Shown: piece after piece, positions 22,211 through 30,071 of the stretch
How the letters are laid out: the number at the start of each line of letters is the position of its first letter
How positions within the stretch are numbered: position 1 is the first letter of the stretch
NCBI RefSeq assembly: GCF_020023735.2
Contig: NZ_CP076444.2
Coordinates: 1,131,501-1,195,500 of the forward strand
DNA length: 64,000 nucleotides
DNA from: Mycoavidus sp. HKI
Lineage (GTDB): Bacteria > Pseudomonadota > Gammaproteobacteria > Burkholderiales > Burkholderiaceae
Direction: 5' to 3'
Made by a program: the position numbers and the translations under genes
The notes under the pieces: generated by a model
Seen by the model: only the letters and a program-made list of their open reading frames with translations
Database searches by the model: none
Told to the model about the DNA's origin: nothing

Positions 22211-22567
22211 CTATGAAACAGTATTAAAATACAGTGTTTTATGCGGTTTGTTTCTCCATAAATCAAACCCTTCCAGAAGCCATTCAAATTCCTGTAAGCT
22301 CAACGTCTGCGTGGCCTCTTGGGCACCCTTAGGCCAGGCAAATTTCTCCGATTCAAGGCGCTTGAGCCACAGGCAAAAACCATTGCGATGCCAGTACAAT
22401 ACCTTGAGCTTATTGCGCTGGCGATTGATAAAAACATACAGTGCACTGCCGAACGGGTTTAGTCCCAATTCTTGCTCGACCAGCGCACTCAAGCCGTTGA
22501 TCGCTTTCCTAAAATCAACTGGCTCCTGGCACAAGTAAACCTGCTCAATCTCACAGCCCGGATGCAT
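22211..22567 (-). CDS. tnpB: IS66 accessory protein TnpB
   Basis: 118 aa from the ATG at 22567, whose A is the last base of the tnpA stop (TGATG overlap). Family motifs: VYLCQEPVDFRKAINGLSALV, FGSALYVFINRQRNKLKVLYW and GFCLWLKRLE. It is required with TnpA for IS66 transposition in characterised members; its exact role is unclear. It is coupled to tnpC 7 nt downstream. Confidence 0.9.
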   Translation of the reverse strand: MHPGCEIEQVYLCQEPVDFRKAINGLSALVEQELGLNPFGSALYVFINRQRNKLKVLYWHRNGFCLWLKRLESEKFAWPKGAQEATQTLSLQEFEWLLEGFDLWRNKPHKTLYFNTVS

Positions 22568-22800
22568 CAGTGCTCTCCTTGCGCCGCACGACCAAGGGCC
22601 ACCAGCCATTCTGGCGACGGCAGGTCAGATAGCTCTAGCCGCATTCCTGAGGGCAATACTAAGCTGCAACCGCAAGCGCGTGGCTCGTCAACCGCCTCCC
22701 TCACCCGCAGCGCTACAAATTTGCTTGCCTGCCTCGATTCGACACTTTCATCTGTCGCCTTTAATTTGTTCTGCCAATAATATAGGCCTTGTATCTTTCT

Positions 22801-22970
22801 TTCTGTGATGGTTAGCTACCATCACCTGAGATGAAGAGAGTTTTTTATAGGCCTTAAGGCTTAGACCTTGTGTGAAAGATTAAACCCTTCATCTCACCCC
22901 CTCACCAGCAAAAACACTGGACGGTAGCCAAGGGCTAGACCCTGCATGCACAAGGCGAGTGAGTGAGTTG
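22801..22970 (+). ncRNA. Bridge RNA of the IS110 element, with readable target and donor guides
   Basis: Left-end non-coding region. A leading hairpin is 22805-22812/22818-22825 (8 bp). Target-binding stem-loop: 10-bp stem 22827-22836/22887-22896. Its 5' side carries TATAGGCCTT (22846-22855), identical to the left target flank 22781-22790. Its 3' side carries TGTGAAAG (22871-22878), the reverse complement of the right flank 24002-24009. An AAGG/CCTT cap (22856-22859/22866-22869) separates them. Donor-binding loop: GACGGTA (22920-22926) equals the element's right end (23994-24000); ACAAG (22950-22954) is the reverse complement of the left junction CTTGT (22788-22792); AGGG/CCCT cap 22931-22934/22940-22943. 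Order and geometry match IS621-type bridge RNA. Exact RNA ends are not determined. Confidence 0.82.
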
Positions 22971-22999
22971 GTCTTCATATTTTAAATTGAAAATACAAA

Positions 23000-23986
23000 A
23001 TGTTTTACTTAGGTATCGATGTTGCTAAAGCGAAGCTAGATTGTTCATTACTATTAAATGAAACTAGCCTAAAACGTAAATCTAAAAAAGTCACCAATAG
23101 CCAAACGGGGTTCACCGAGCTATTAACATGGCTTGTTAAACAAGACATTAAACTGACCGATCTTCACGTCACAATGGAAGCGACGGGAATTTATCATGAA
23201 CAAGCAGCGCAAGCTCTACACGACGCTGGCGCCAGGGTCTCTATCGTCAATCCAGTCAAAGTCAAATCTCTAGGTAGTACCTTAGCTATCAGGACCAAGA
23301 CGGATGGTGTTGACAGTTTTTTGATTGCGCGTTTTGGTTTGCTATGCAAGCCTGATGCTTGGGTTCCGCCCGCTCCAGAGGTGAGAGTTCTTAAAGCTTT
23401 TCTAGCTCGTCAGGAAGCTATCTCTGAAGACTTACAGCGTGAGCGTAATCGCCAAGAAAAAATTCAGATTGTATCTGCTCCTGAGCGTGTTCATAAATCG
23501 CTTAGTGACAGTATTAATTTCTTGCAGATGCAGTTAAAACAGCTTCAGCAAGAAATCGATGAGCATATTGATCGGCACTCCGCTTTGAAGGAAGACTTGG
23601 ATCTTTTAAAGAGCATTCGTGCCATTGGTCCGCAAGTAGGCAAAGCTATGCTGTCTGTGATGCAGACCCATTCCTTTAAGAGTGCTGAGCAGCTCGCCGC
23701 TTATCTTGGCCTAGTGCCTGTAGAACGACAATCCGGTTCCTCAGTATTTGGGCGGGCTCGACTTTCTAAGGCCGGCCCTCCAGAAATCCGCGCCAAGCTT
23801 TATATGGCCGCTATCGTTGCTATACGCTATAACACCCACGTCAAGGCATTATATGAACGATTACGTAACCGCGGTAAATCTTCTATGTCTGCTCTTGGGG
23901 CATGTATGCGCAAACTCGTCCATCTCTGTTTCGGCGTACTCAAATCACGTATGCCATATGATGAAAATTATGCAAATATCGCTTGA
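23000..23986 (+). CDS. IS110-family transposase (bridge-RNA-guided recombinase)
   Basis: 328 aa. N-terminal RuvC-like DEDD domain with Asp7 (GIDVAK), Glu60 (TMEATGIYHE), and Asp102 and Asp105 (TKTDGVDSFLIARFG). A coiled-coil linker spans about 165-200. The C-terminal Transposase_20 domain follows (LKSIRAIGPQVGKAM; YLGLVPVERQSGSSVFG with the candidate nucleophilic serine among 245-248; LSKAGPPEIRAKLYMAA). It recombines donor and target DNA at a CT core using the RNA encoded just upstream. The frame is complete and the element appears functional. Confidence 0.93.
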   Translation: MFYLGIDVAKAKLDCSLLLNETSLKRKSKKVTNSQTGFTELLTWLVKQDIKLTDLHVTMEATGIYHEQAAQALHDAGARVSIVNPVKVKSLGSTLAIRTKTDGVDSFLIARFGLLCKPDAWVPPAPEVRVLKAFLARQEAISEDLQRERNRQEKIQIVSAPERVHKSLSDSINFLQMQLKQLQQEIDEHIDRHSALKEDLDLLKSIRAIGPQVGKAMLSVMQTHSFKSAEQLAAYLGLVPVERQSGSSVFGRARLSKAGPPEIRAKLYMAAIVAIRYNTHVKALYERLRNRGKSSMSALGACMRKLVHLCFGVLKSRMPYDENYANIA

Positions 23987-24180
23987 CTTGAAAGACGGTA
24001 TCTTTCACAGATACACCATGCCGCTTCGCATAGCTACTCAATGAGCTACCTTTGTGTTTGGCTGCCTCCAAATGGGCTGACCAAAATTTTTCTCCCAATC
24101 TCATCTTTGTTCTATTGCTCCATCTGAATTTAGATGTGAGAAAGTATGAGGACTCCAACTTCAAGCCACAAGTCTGGGGT

Positions 24181-24540
24181 TCATGGCGTTCTTACCCAAG
24201 CACTGGTGGTCCATTGCGCCAAAGCTTGTGTTGGCCTCGTTTCATATGGCAGCTGAATCGACTGATAGGCTCGTAACCGGTTACGCCAGAACGTCTCGTG
24301 CTGCGTAACTATCTTAAGTATTTCTCTGATTTTAGGGGCTTGATTGGCTATCAGCTCTGGGAGAAATTTTCCGGGCTGAAACTTGGCTTGCAAAGCTGGC
24401 TCTTTAGGGTCTATTGGAGAATTATCAAGAATCGTCCGCTCTTTGCTTAAAGCCTCATTCGCATCCTCTTGCTGCGCTTGAGTTTTACCCTGAGCTTGCT
24501 GATTGATAGTCAACTGACCAGTTACACGAATGCCCAACAT
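24181..24540 (-). CDS. NRPS N-terminal fragment (start of the synthetase)
   Basis: 119-aa frame; the last four residues and stop (24195-24181) come from the IS66 end. The true start of the NRPS is ATG 24540 with AGGAGGAGGT about 5 nt upstream. The segment ends ETFWRNRLRAYQ...AQWTTSAW and, after IS66 removal, continues YSSPSYGEND. FWRxRL is the linker before the C-terminal lobe of condensation domains. The NRPS therefore starts with a half C domain that never contained HHxxxDG, not with one truncated by the transposon. Confidence 0.75.
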   Translation of the reverse strand: MLGIRVTGQLTINQQAQGKTQAQQEDANEALSKERTILDNSPIDPKEPALQAKFQPGKFLPELIANQAPKIREILKIVTQHETFWRNRLRAYQSIQLPYETRPTQALAQWTTSAWVRTP

Positions 24541-24592
24541 TCTGACCTCCTCCTAAGAAACAAATCATAAATTATTGATATATAAAGGCTTT

Positions 24593-24765
24593 CTAGGCTA
24601 TTTGTGAAATAGGCGTAAGTTGAAAGCCCAGTTTTTCAGCGCGCTGAGCAAGATTATGAAGTACCCGCTGCCGATAGCGCTCTTCATAATAATCCTGGCT
24701 TTGATCCACATATAGTGACTTGCCTAGCCAATGTCGATGTCGGCTAGGGATAATTCAGGCTTGCG
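24593..24765 (-). pseudogene. C-terminal remnant of an insertion-sequence transposase
   Basis: The minus frame ending TAG 24593-24595 reads HWLGKSLYVDQSQDYYEERY, then RQRVLHNLAQRAEKLGFQL. The YYEERYRQRVLxNLxxRAxxLGF tail is typical of transposase C-termini. An in-frame stop precedes it, so only about 55 codons survive. Family assignment is not secure. Confidence 0.5.
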
Positions 24766-25402
24766 TGCAGTCATATTTTGCTCCATCACAAATAGTGGAG
24801 TCCTGCACGGGTTCGGGCTTGCGTTTCGATGAATGAGTCGTGAACTTCATAAGGATTTTCATTTTGCCACTGGGTACAAGCCCACCCTAAATACGCTTTG
24901 TCCTTTTGGATATCGGTGGTCTGATCGCAGTTGAAACTTATGGACTTATTAGAATTTCCAGCTCCAGATACTGTTGGTAGCATAGCAGTACATATAGGCC
25001 CCTCCCGGTTTACCAAGCTAAGTCTTAGATTTTAGGCCGATGCGCTTGCGTTTTGACCCACCTTGCCACCTCATCGCCACTTGCTTGAGCAACCCTATCT
25101 CGAACCCACATCCTATTCAAAATGAATGAACTCTATGCAAACTTAAAGTTCACATAGCCCCCCTTTAACACATATTGATGGACTAGAAGCGACTGCTCTT
25201 TTAGTTCACAATTTCTTATATTTACGATTTTAGATAAACAACTGAACCAGATGTTAGTTATGTTAAACGAATTCGTCAAGCAAAAATATGGCCTATGTCA
25301 GTGTGGGGAGCAAATGAATTGTCCGGCGTTTAGAGGGTGTCGCGAAAGCCTTTTGCTGGGTAGAATCTGGGTTCAGACCTGAAGGAGATAATGCACCAAT
25401 GA

Positions 25403-25546
25403 GCACGGTTTGCACAGGACACAACGCTAACGGCAGCGTTGCTCGATCGCTTATTGCATCACGGTGTCGACCGCGATCACCGGCGATGTGCACAGATTCA
25501 GGGCCGACTTATTAACCGACTACCTCACCCCACAGGCATGAATTGA
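25403..25546 (+). pseudogene. Possible IstB (IS21 helper ATPase) C-terminal remnant
   Basis: The frame contains FAQDTTLTAALLDRLLHHG, similar to the TTALLDRLTHHC ending of IS21 IstB proteins. It starts after a stop and runs into unrelated sequence. Short, so tentative. Confidence 0.35.
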
Positions 25547-25643
25547 AAACTTTGCAAATTGGGAGAATCCATATATAACTAAACAAATAAATTTGTGAAA
25601 AATGCTGATTTCGGCATTAGTTAAATTCCAATCGAGGGAATAA

Positions 25644-27818
25644 ATGCTTTTGTCAAGACTCCAGCCAATTGGCTTTGCGCTCGGTACACTCTCCTTTTTA
25701 GCCAATGCACACAGAGGCGAGATAGAGGACGGTCTAAACAATCCAACTGCCGTTCTCTCCACTAAGACTATCTCGCCTTTTGGGGTAGCCAATATATCCA
25801 ACACTGCAGCTGATTCTCTTCACGGAATTGTTTACGGTACGCCAGACACGAGCGTCCCGGTGGGCGCAGGCGTACCCATTACCATGATGGGGCATATGAG
25901 GGCGCTCTTTGATCTTATTAAGGAAGCGCCTGATTTCACACAAGTGGTGATGGACCTCGGCGACGGTAGCCCGGTACATGTGTTAGATACGAATACGGGG
26001 GATAAATTTTTGCCTGGTAAGTTGGCGCTCGGTCTGTCGTATATATTGATTGATATGAAAATGAAAGACGATCCGAATTACGCGGACTACCTTGCGACTT
26101 ATCAAAAAATAACTACCGTAATGATGACACAGATGAGCGGCGCCAACTACATGTATGCAAATAATTCCTGGGGTGAATATTACTACCTCCTCGCGCTCAA
26201 TAATTTTAAAGTGCACGGTATGCTCAATGAAGTCTTCAGTGATGCAATGCTAGATCGTCTGGCCTTCTGCGATATGTTTGGCGTAGGTGCAAGCAGCAAT
26301 TTGAATACATGCCCTGCAGCAGGCATGCCGATCGATATTGCGTCGCTTAATTCTGCTCAAAATTACTATGCGGTTGCTTACGGAATTGCCGGCTTGAGAC
26401 AAAAATTAGGGTGGAGCAATCCGACCTTCTCCTCCCCTACCAACCCGGCTGTGGCATCAATGGATGCGCCCGAGGCACTTTTATATGCAATTACTAATCA
26501 TATTAGAAACGATTCTTCGGATGGGTTTTCTGACGAAGCCTCGAATGTTAATACCACCTATTATGATCAGGCGCGCTTTGATCGATACAGCGCTTTGCTC
26601 ATTGCTGAAGTCGTCGAACGAACTCTAGAAATAGGCAATGAGGCTAATTTGACGCAAGAATTAAAAGGTTATCTGAGGAAATCAGTCGACCTCATTCTTC
26701 CTCAGCTCAATACCGATGGTCAGGGTTTCAACTATGGCCGATCTATTGGCCCATATGGGGATTCGGCTTTTGCGGAAATCTTAACTGCGGCGGCAAATAC
26801 AGGCGTGTTGTCCAAGCAAGAAATGCAGATAGCCTATTCATTTATCTATAAATCGGCTTATCGCTTTAACACTTTCTGGTACGACCCAACCTTGCCCACG
26901 CCATCGGTGAATCTGTGGGTTAAAGGCCGTGGCACTGATGCATATCGCGGCAAGCCTCGTGTCATGGGTGAGAATTTCAGCCTCTTACACCAATACATGT
27001 ATATGAATGCTTGGTGGAACAAGCTAAATTTTGGCGGTAAAGCATCAATGCCTGATCCTGACTTTCAAGCCTGGCTGGATATGATGCCGCATTACACTCT
27101 CACCTGGTACAACCTGCCTACCGATAAGGCTCACCCGTATAGCGCAGCGCTAATCACGGTGCGCGATGAAAAGCGCATAATTAATCTGAACCTGAACCAA
27201 GCGCCTGATTTTGACTTGCAGACTCCGTACTATCCAATACCTTTTTCCGACAAACTGATCTATGGAACAGCGGATCTGAGCTACGCATTGTTGATCCCTC
27301 AGATTTCTTATAACGGGAAAACTTACATTCCGGTCACATATTATCAAAATCTGAGTGTGCAGGAATGCAACGGCCAGGTTATGGTGTCCTTCGACATGGC
27401 CAATTTCAGGCAAACCGTAAAAAACGCAAAATATGCCACAGATATCGACCTGCAAACCCATACGGTTTTGACGTTTGGTCGAGGCGCTATAACGCGAACT
27501 GATACGCTAAGTTCTAGAACGCTAACTGGAAATATCTCCGTCGAGACAGATTTCACGTCTTTTGCCGATTTTCAGAGCGCCGCAACCAATGATGATGGTT
27601 TTTCGGCTACCTATGCAAATAGTGATGTCACTAATTATGGCACCATGGGATTTGATCACTGCGCACTGTCTAATTTTGAGATGACAGGCGGGGTAATCAA
27701 TCCGTTTTCAACAACCGTGATTGGGCAGCTACATTCGAATTTTGCTTGTACGACGCGTCCCTTCGAGTTGAAGGCGGGCAGTACTCGTGCATTTACTTGG
27801 ATTCTGAAGTACGCTTGA
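25644..27818 (+). CDS. Predicted exported 724-aa protein, possibly polysaccharide-lyase-like
   Basis: Function not recognised with certainty. The start has GAGGG 9 nt upstream of the ATG and a signal-peptide-like N-terminus (LLSRLQPIGFALGTLSFLANA). The first half (about 80-450) is rich in evenly spaced helices with aromatic clusters (WGEYYYLLAL, QGFNYGRSIGPYGD, YMYMNAWWNKL). That pattern resembles alpha/alpha-toroid domains of polysaccharide lyases and heparinase-like enzymes. The second half (about 490-724) looks beta-rich, like the beta-sandwich that follows such toroids. It stands alone, flanked by transposase debris and a duplicated gene fragment. An exported carbohydrate-active or surface protein is the best guess. 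Confidence 0.55.
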   Translation: MLLSRLQPIGFALGTLSFLANAHRGEIEDGLNNPTAVLSTKTISPFGVANISNTAADSLHGIVYGTPDTSVPVGAGVPITMMGHMRALFDLIKEAPDFTQVVMDLGDGSPVHVLDTNTGDKFLPGKLALGLSYILIDMKMKDDPNYADYLATYQKITTVMMTQMSGANYMYANNSWGEYYYLLALNNFKVHGMLNEVFSDAMLDRLAFCDMFGVGASSNLNTCPAAGMPIDIASLNSAQNYYAVAYGIAGLRQKLGWSNPTFSSPTNPAVASMDAPEALLYAITNHIRNDSSDGFSDEASNVNTTYYDQARFDRYSALLIAEVVERTLEIGNEANLTQELKGYLRKSVDLILPQLNTDGQGFNYGRSIGPYGDSAFAEILTAAANTGVLSKQEMQIAYSFIYKSAYRFNTFWYDPTLPTPSVNLWVKGRGTDAYRGKPRVMGENFSLLHQYMYMNAWWNKLNFGGKASMPDPDFQAWLDMMPHYTLTWYNLPTDKAHPYSAALITVRDEKRIINLNLNQAPDFDLQTPYYPIPFSDKLIYGTADLSYALLIPQISYNGKTYIPVTYYQNLSVQECNGQVMVSFDMANFRQTVKNAKYATDIDLQTHTVLTFGRGAITRTDTLSSRTLTGNISVETDFTSFADFQSAATNDDGFSATYANSDVTNYGTMGFDHCALSNFEMTGGVINPFSTTVIGQLHSNFACTTRPFELKAGSTRAFTWILKYA

Positions 27819-27940
27819 CTTGTGCCTTCTAAGAACCTATCCACAAATTAGGGGTAATATGCACATAGCTGCCCCAAGTGCCATCTTTGTCTGCATAGGT
27901 TGTGCCGGCTCGACTCGGTCTTAAATGTCTAGACCGCTGA

Positions 27941-28189
27941 TACGTTAAGTGCTTCAATCCCAAAAAGCTTAAAGAAATTATCACTCGTCGCGCGGGCGAC
28001 TAAAGTCTCAGTTTCACCACGCAATTGCGCCACAAAACGGCCCACATGGCTTACAAAAGCCGATTCATTTGTCTGGCCACGGTGTGGCACTGGTGCTAAA
28101 TAAGGAGAATCGGTCTCAATCAGTAGGCGCTCCAATGGCACGCGCCGAGCAAGCTCTTGCAGATCGCGCGCATTTTTAAAAGTGACAAT
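27941..28189 (-). pseudogene. Relic second copy of the tatD 3' end (long direct duplication)
   Basis: 249 bp matching 29263-29511 without indels at about 95% identity (13 differences, nearly all transitions). It encodes the tatD C-terminus (ARDLQELARRVPLERLLIE...) with a changed tail (NFFKLFGIEALNVSAV). It begins 7 bp beyond the rpn stop, in the same orientation as the intact tatD on the far side of rpn. It marks an insertion of rpn between two copies of the target gene end. Confidence 0.85.
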
Positions 28190-28195
28190 TACGAT

Positions 28196-29071
28196 TCAAT
28201 GACATGTAAGCTCTTTGATTTTATCGTCAGAAAGTTTAGTGACTTGCTTGATCAAATCTAGCGCGGCACCTTCTGCTAGCAGATTTTTAGCAATTTCAAG
28301 CGTAGCTTTTTGCCAGCCCTCTTCAATTAAATATTGTGCAGCAGACATAATATCCTCCCGGTAATGTGGTGCGATGTTAATCATAGATTGGACAAATTGC
28401 TTGTCGATTCCTCGGCCTTCCTTTGCTAGATAATATAGTAATGCTTGTCTTTTTTCAATCGAAATTGGATAACGCTCAAATAGCTCAACTATTTTTGGTG
28501 CAAGCTCCATCAATTCCCGATCATGAATGTATTTTTGCGCCAATTCCATTACTGCACAACGTTTATGTGTCATCAACACTTCGTCTGGTATAGTCGATAA
28601 CGCAATCAGTTGAATGGGTTCTGTTAATGCAAATATTTTTTGTGCTATTGGCTTGTGTCTGAAACACTCTAAAAGACAGAGTGAGCCTTTATATGGATCT
28701 GTACCCCGATAAAAAATTAATGGCAATACCACCGGTAGCAATGTATCGCCTTGATTAAGGTGTTGTTTCATGATGGCACTTTGATAACGCCACAGCTTAA
28801 AAGGCGTTAACTTACCTACCGCACTTTCATGTTCTAGCAGGATATACGCTAAGCCTTGGTTTTTCATTATGTGGACTGAATAAACAATATCGCTGTAATG
28901 CTGGCTTAAATTGGACTCAACGAATGCGCCCGGAGCAAGGGATAGAGTATTGAAATCAAATTCTTGTTGCCAAGAGTCAGGCAAATGGATTTGTAGAAAT
29001 TCTTTAGCAATCTCGACATCCATAAGAAATAATTTAAATAAGGCATCGTGCGGCATTGATAAGTTGTTCAT
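28196..29071 (-). CDS. Rpn-family recombination-promoting nuclease / putative transposase
   Basis: 291 aa, PF04754-like PD-(D/E)XK nuclease family known in E. coli (RpnA-E) to promote RecA-independent recombination. N-terminal HDALFKLFLMD, Asp61 in HYSDIVYSV and Glu80 in ILLEHES are the catalytic core; the usual Glu-x-Gln is Glu82 here. LWRYQSAIM and VVLPLIFYRG follow as in the family. The C-terminal AKNLLAEGAALDLIKQVTKLS repeat-like tail is conserved in the pseudogene copy at 40520. It is inserted between the tatD 3' duplication and intact tatD. The frame is intact. Confidence 0.85.
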   Translation of the reverse strand: MNNLSMPHDALFKLFLMDVEIAKEFLQIHLPDSWQQEFDFNTLSLAPGAFVESNLSQHYSDIVYSVHIMKNQGLAYILLEHESAVGKLTPFKLWRYQSAIMKQHLNQGDTLLPVVLPLIFYRGTDPYKGSLCLLECFRHKPIAQKIFALTEPIQLIALSTIPDEVLMTHKRCAVMELAQKYIHDRELMELAPKIVELFERYPISIEKRQALLYYLAKEGRGIDKQFVQSMINIAPHYREDIMSAAQYLIEEGWQKATLEIAKNLLAEGAALDLIKQVTKLSDDKIKELTCH

Positions 29072-29247
29072 CTAGCATTTATCTTGTTTGTTGACTTACC
29101 GCCAACAGGTTGAGAATGCTAAATATTCTGGCACGATGCCCCAATAATAAATACTAGGCTGAATGGCTAATTTGTTTTCCCTGATCTAGGAGCTCTGAGC
29201 ACAATCGGATGGCCTCGTTGTCTTTCATCAATCTGGACAATCAATGT

Positions 29248-30048
29248 CTATTCAACTTCTGCTACGTTAGGGGCTTCGATCTTAAAAAGCTTAAAGAAAT
29301 TATCACTCGTCGCGCGGGCGACTAAGGTTTCAGTTTCGCCACGCAATTGCGCCACAAAACGGCCCACATGGCTTACAAAAGCCGGTTCATTTGTCTGGCC
29401 ACGGTGTGGCACTGGTGCTAAATAAGGGGAATCGGTCTCAATCAGTAGGCGCTCTAATGGCACGCGCCGAGCAAGATCTTGCAGATCGCGCGCATTTTTA
29501 AAGGTGACAATCCCAGATATGGAGATATAAAAATTCAGCGCTATCGCTGCCTCAGCGACTTGCCAACTCTCGGTGAAGCAATGCATCACCCCCCCCACTT
29601 GATCGGCACCCTCTTCGCGCATCAACCTCAGGGTGTCATCGGCGGCTGCGCGGGTATGAATAATTAACGGTTTGCCGACTGCACACGCGGCCCGAATGTG
29701 CGTGCGAAACCGTGCGCGCTGCCATTCCATCTCAGCGGGTGTTCGGCCTTCTAGCCGGTAATAGTCGAGCCCGGTTTCGCCAATCGCCACCACTTTGGGG
29801 TGCGCAGCAAGCTCGATGAGCTGCGCAACGCTCGGCTCTTGCACATTTTCGTAGTCTGGATGCACGCCCACTGAAGCAAATAGATTGTCATGGGCTTGCG
29901 CAACGGCCAGCACCTCTGAAACAGTTTCAAGGTTAACGCTCACACAGAGTGCATGGCTAACTGAATGAGCGCGCATGTTTTCAAGCAATTGCGGCAGCCG
30001 CTCGATCAACCCCTTAAAGTTGAGGTGACAATGTGAATCAACAAACAT
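29248..30048 (-). CDS. ycfH: TatD-family metal-dependent deoxyribonuclease (YcfH type)
   Basis: 266 aa TIM-barrel amidohydrolase-like DNase. Metal-binding motifs: DSHCHL (4-9), GETGLDYYR (about 91-99), HTRAA, MHCFTES, and ETDSPYLAPVPHRG near the C-terminus. It is the last gene of a run mltG-tmk-holB-GNAT-tatD in the order common in gammaproteobacteria and Burkholderia. Its 3' 250 bp exist again at 27941. The intact copy's last residues (KIEAPNVAEVE) differ from the relic, so its 3' end may be the incoming sequence. Confidence 0.93.
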   Translation of the reverse strand: MFVDSHCHLNFKGLIERLPQLLENMRAHSVSHALCVSVNLETVSEVLAVAQAHDNLFASVGVHPDYENVQEPSVAQLIELAAHPKVVAIGETGLDYYRLEGRTPAEMEWQRARFRTHIRAACAVGKPLIIHTRAAADDTLRLMREEGADQVGGVMHCFTESWQVAEAAIALNFYISISGIVTFKNARDLQDLARRVPLERLLIETDSPYLAPVPHRGQTNEPAFVSHVGRFVAQLRGETETLVARATSDNFFKLFKIEAPNVAEVE

Positions 30049-30071
30049 GGATATCCCGTTAACAATAATAA

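Larger units (their letters stand above)
22788..24003 (+). mobile_element. IS110-family insertion sequence flanked by CT cores
   Basis: Element 22790-24001 lies between CT dinucleotides at 22788-22789 and 24002-24003. It has no terminal inverted repeats, as expected. A long left end (about 210 nt before the transposase) and a very short right end place it in the IS110 group rather than IS1111. The rebuilt target is TATAGGC-CT-TTCACAG within IS66 tnpA. CT is also the core used by IS621. Confidence 0.9.
22567..24104 (-). pseudogene. tnpA: IS66 tnpA, split by the IS110 insertion
   Basis: N-terminal part 24104 to 24004 (MRLGEKFWSAHLEAAKHKG... a helix-turn-helix start) and C-terminal part 22788 to 22567 (GLYYWQNKLK...LPSPEWLVALGRAAQGEH). 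Deleting the IS110 element with one CT core joins them in frame as RHGVSVK-GLYYWQNKL, exactly the expected IS66 TnpA sequence. This fixes both the nesting order (NRPS, then IS66, then IS110) and the IS110 boundaries to the base. Confidence 0.9.
20328..24203 (-). mobile_element. IS66-family element with 8-bp target duplication, carrying a nested IS110 element
   Basis: Ends at 20336 and 24195. Both ends start GTAAG and the 27-bp inverted repeats match at 23 positions, including CCCCAGACTTG at 17-27. CCAAGCAC at 20328-20335 is repeated at 24196-24203, the 8-bp duplication typical of IS66. Without the nested element (1,214 bp) it is about 2,646 bp, normal for IS66 with tnpA-tnpB-tnpC on the minus strand. 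Excision restores NRPS codons TTSAW-YSSPSYGE in frame. Confidence 0.93.
3005..24540 (-). pseudogene. Five-module NRPS, disrupted by two direct IS insertions and two frameshifts
   Basis: One NRPS gene runs from ATG 24540 (preceded by AGGAGGAGGT) to the stop at 3005. Removing IS66 plus one 8-bp duplication (3,868 nt) and the IS50-like element plus one 9-bp duplication (1,423 nt) leaves 16,245 nt, an exact multiple of three, and both junctions read in frame. Reconstructed order: truncated C lobe-A1-T1-C/E-A2-T2-C/E-A3-T3-C-A4-T4-C/E-A5-T5-TE. Three condensation domains carry HHLLATKGD or HHVLATEGD, the HH(I/L)xxxxGD signature of dual condensation/epimerisation domains, so residues 1, 2 and 4 would be D. 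The domain before A4 is ordinary LCL type ([10 protein letters not shown]). A4 is broken by deletions near 7790 and 7218. As written the gene cannot make the full enzyme. The peptide is unknown. Confidence 0.88.
24541..25643. other. 1.1 kb without an intact gene, containing transposase debris
   Basis: Upstream region of the NRPS and of the 724-aa secreted protein. It holds two transposase remnants (listed separately) and a 76-codon minus frame (24786-25016) with no family resemblance. Otherwise it is AT-rich spacer. Any NRPS promoter must lie in 24541-24700; a TATATAAAG-like stretch at 24579-24587 is not convincing evidence. Confidence 0.5.

Noticed and set aside
24786..25016. 76-codon minus-strand frame with several Cys and Trp residues
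   Set aside because: No ribosome site, no family resemblance, and it lies among transposase debris; not supported as a gene.
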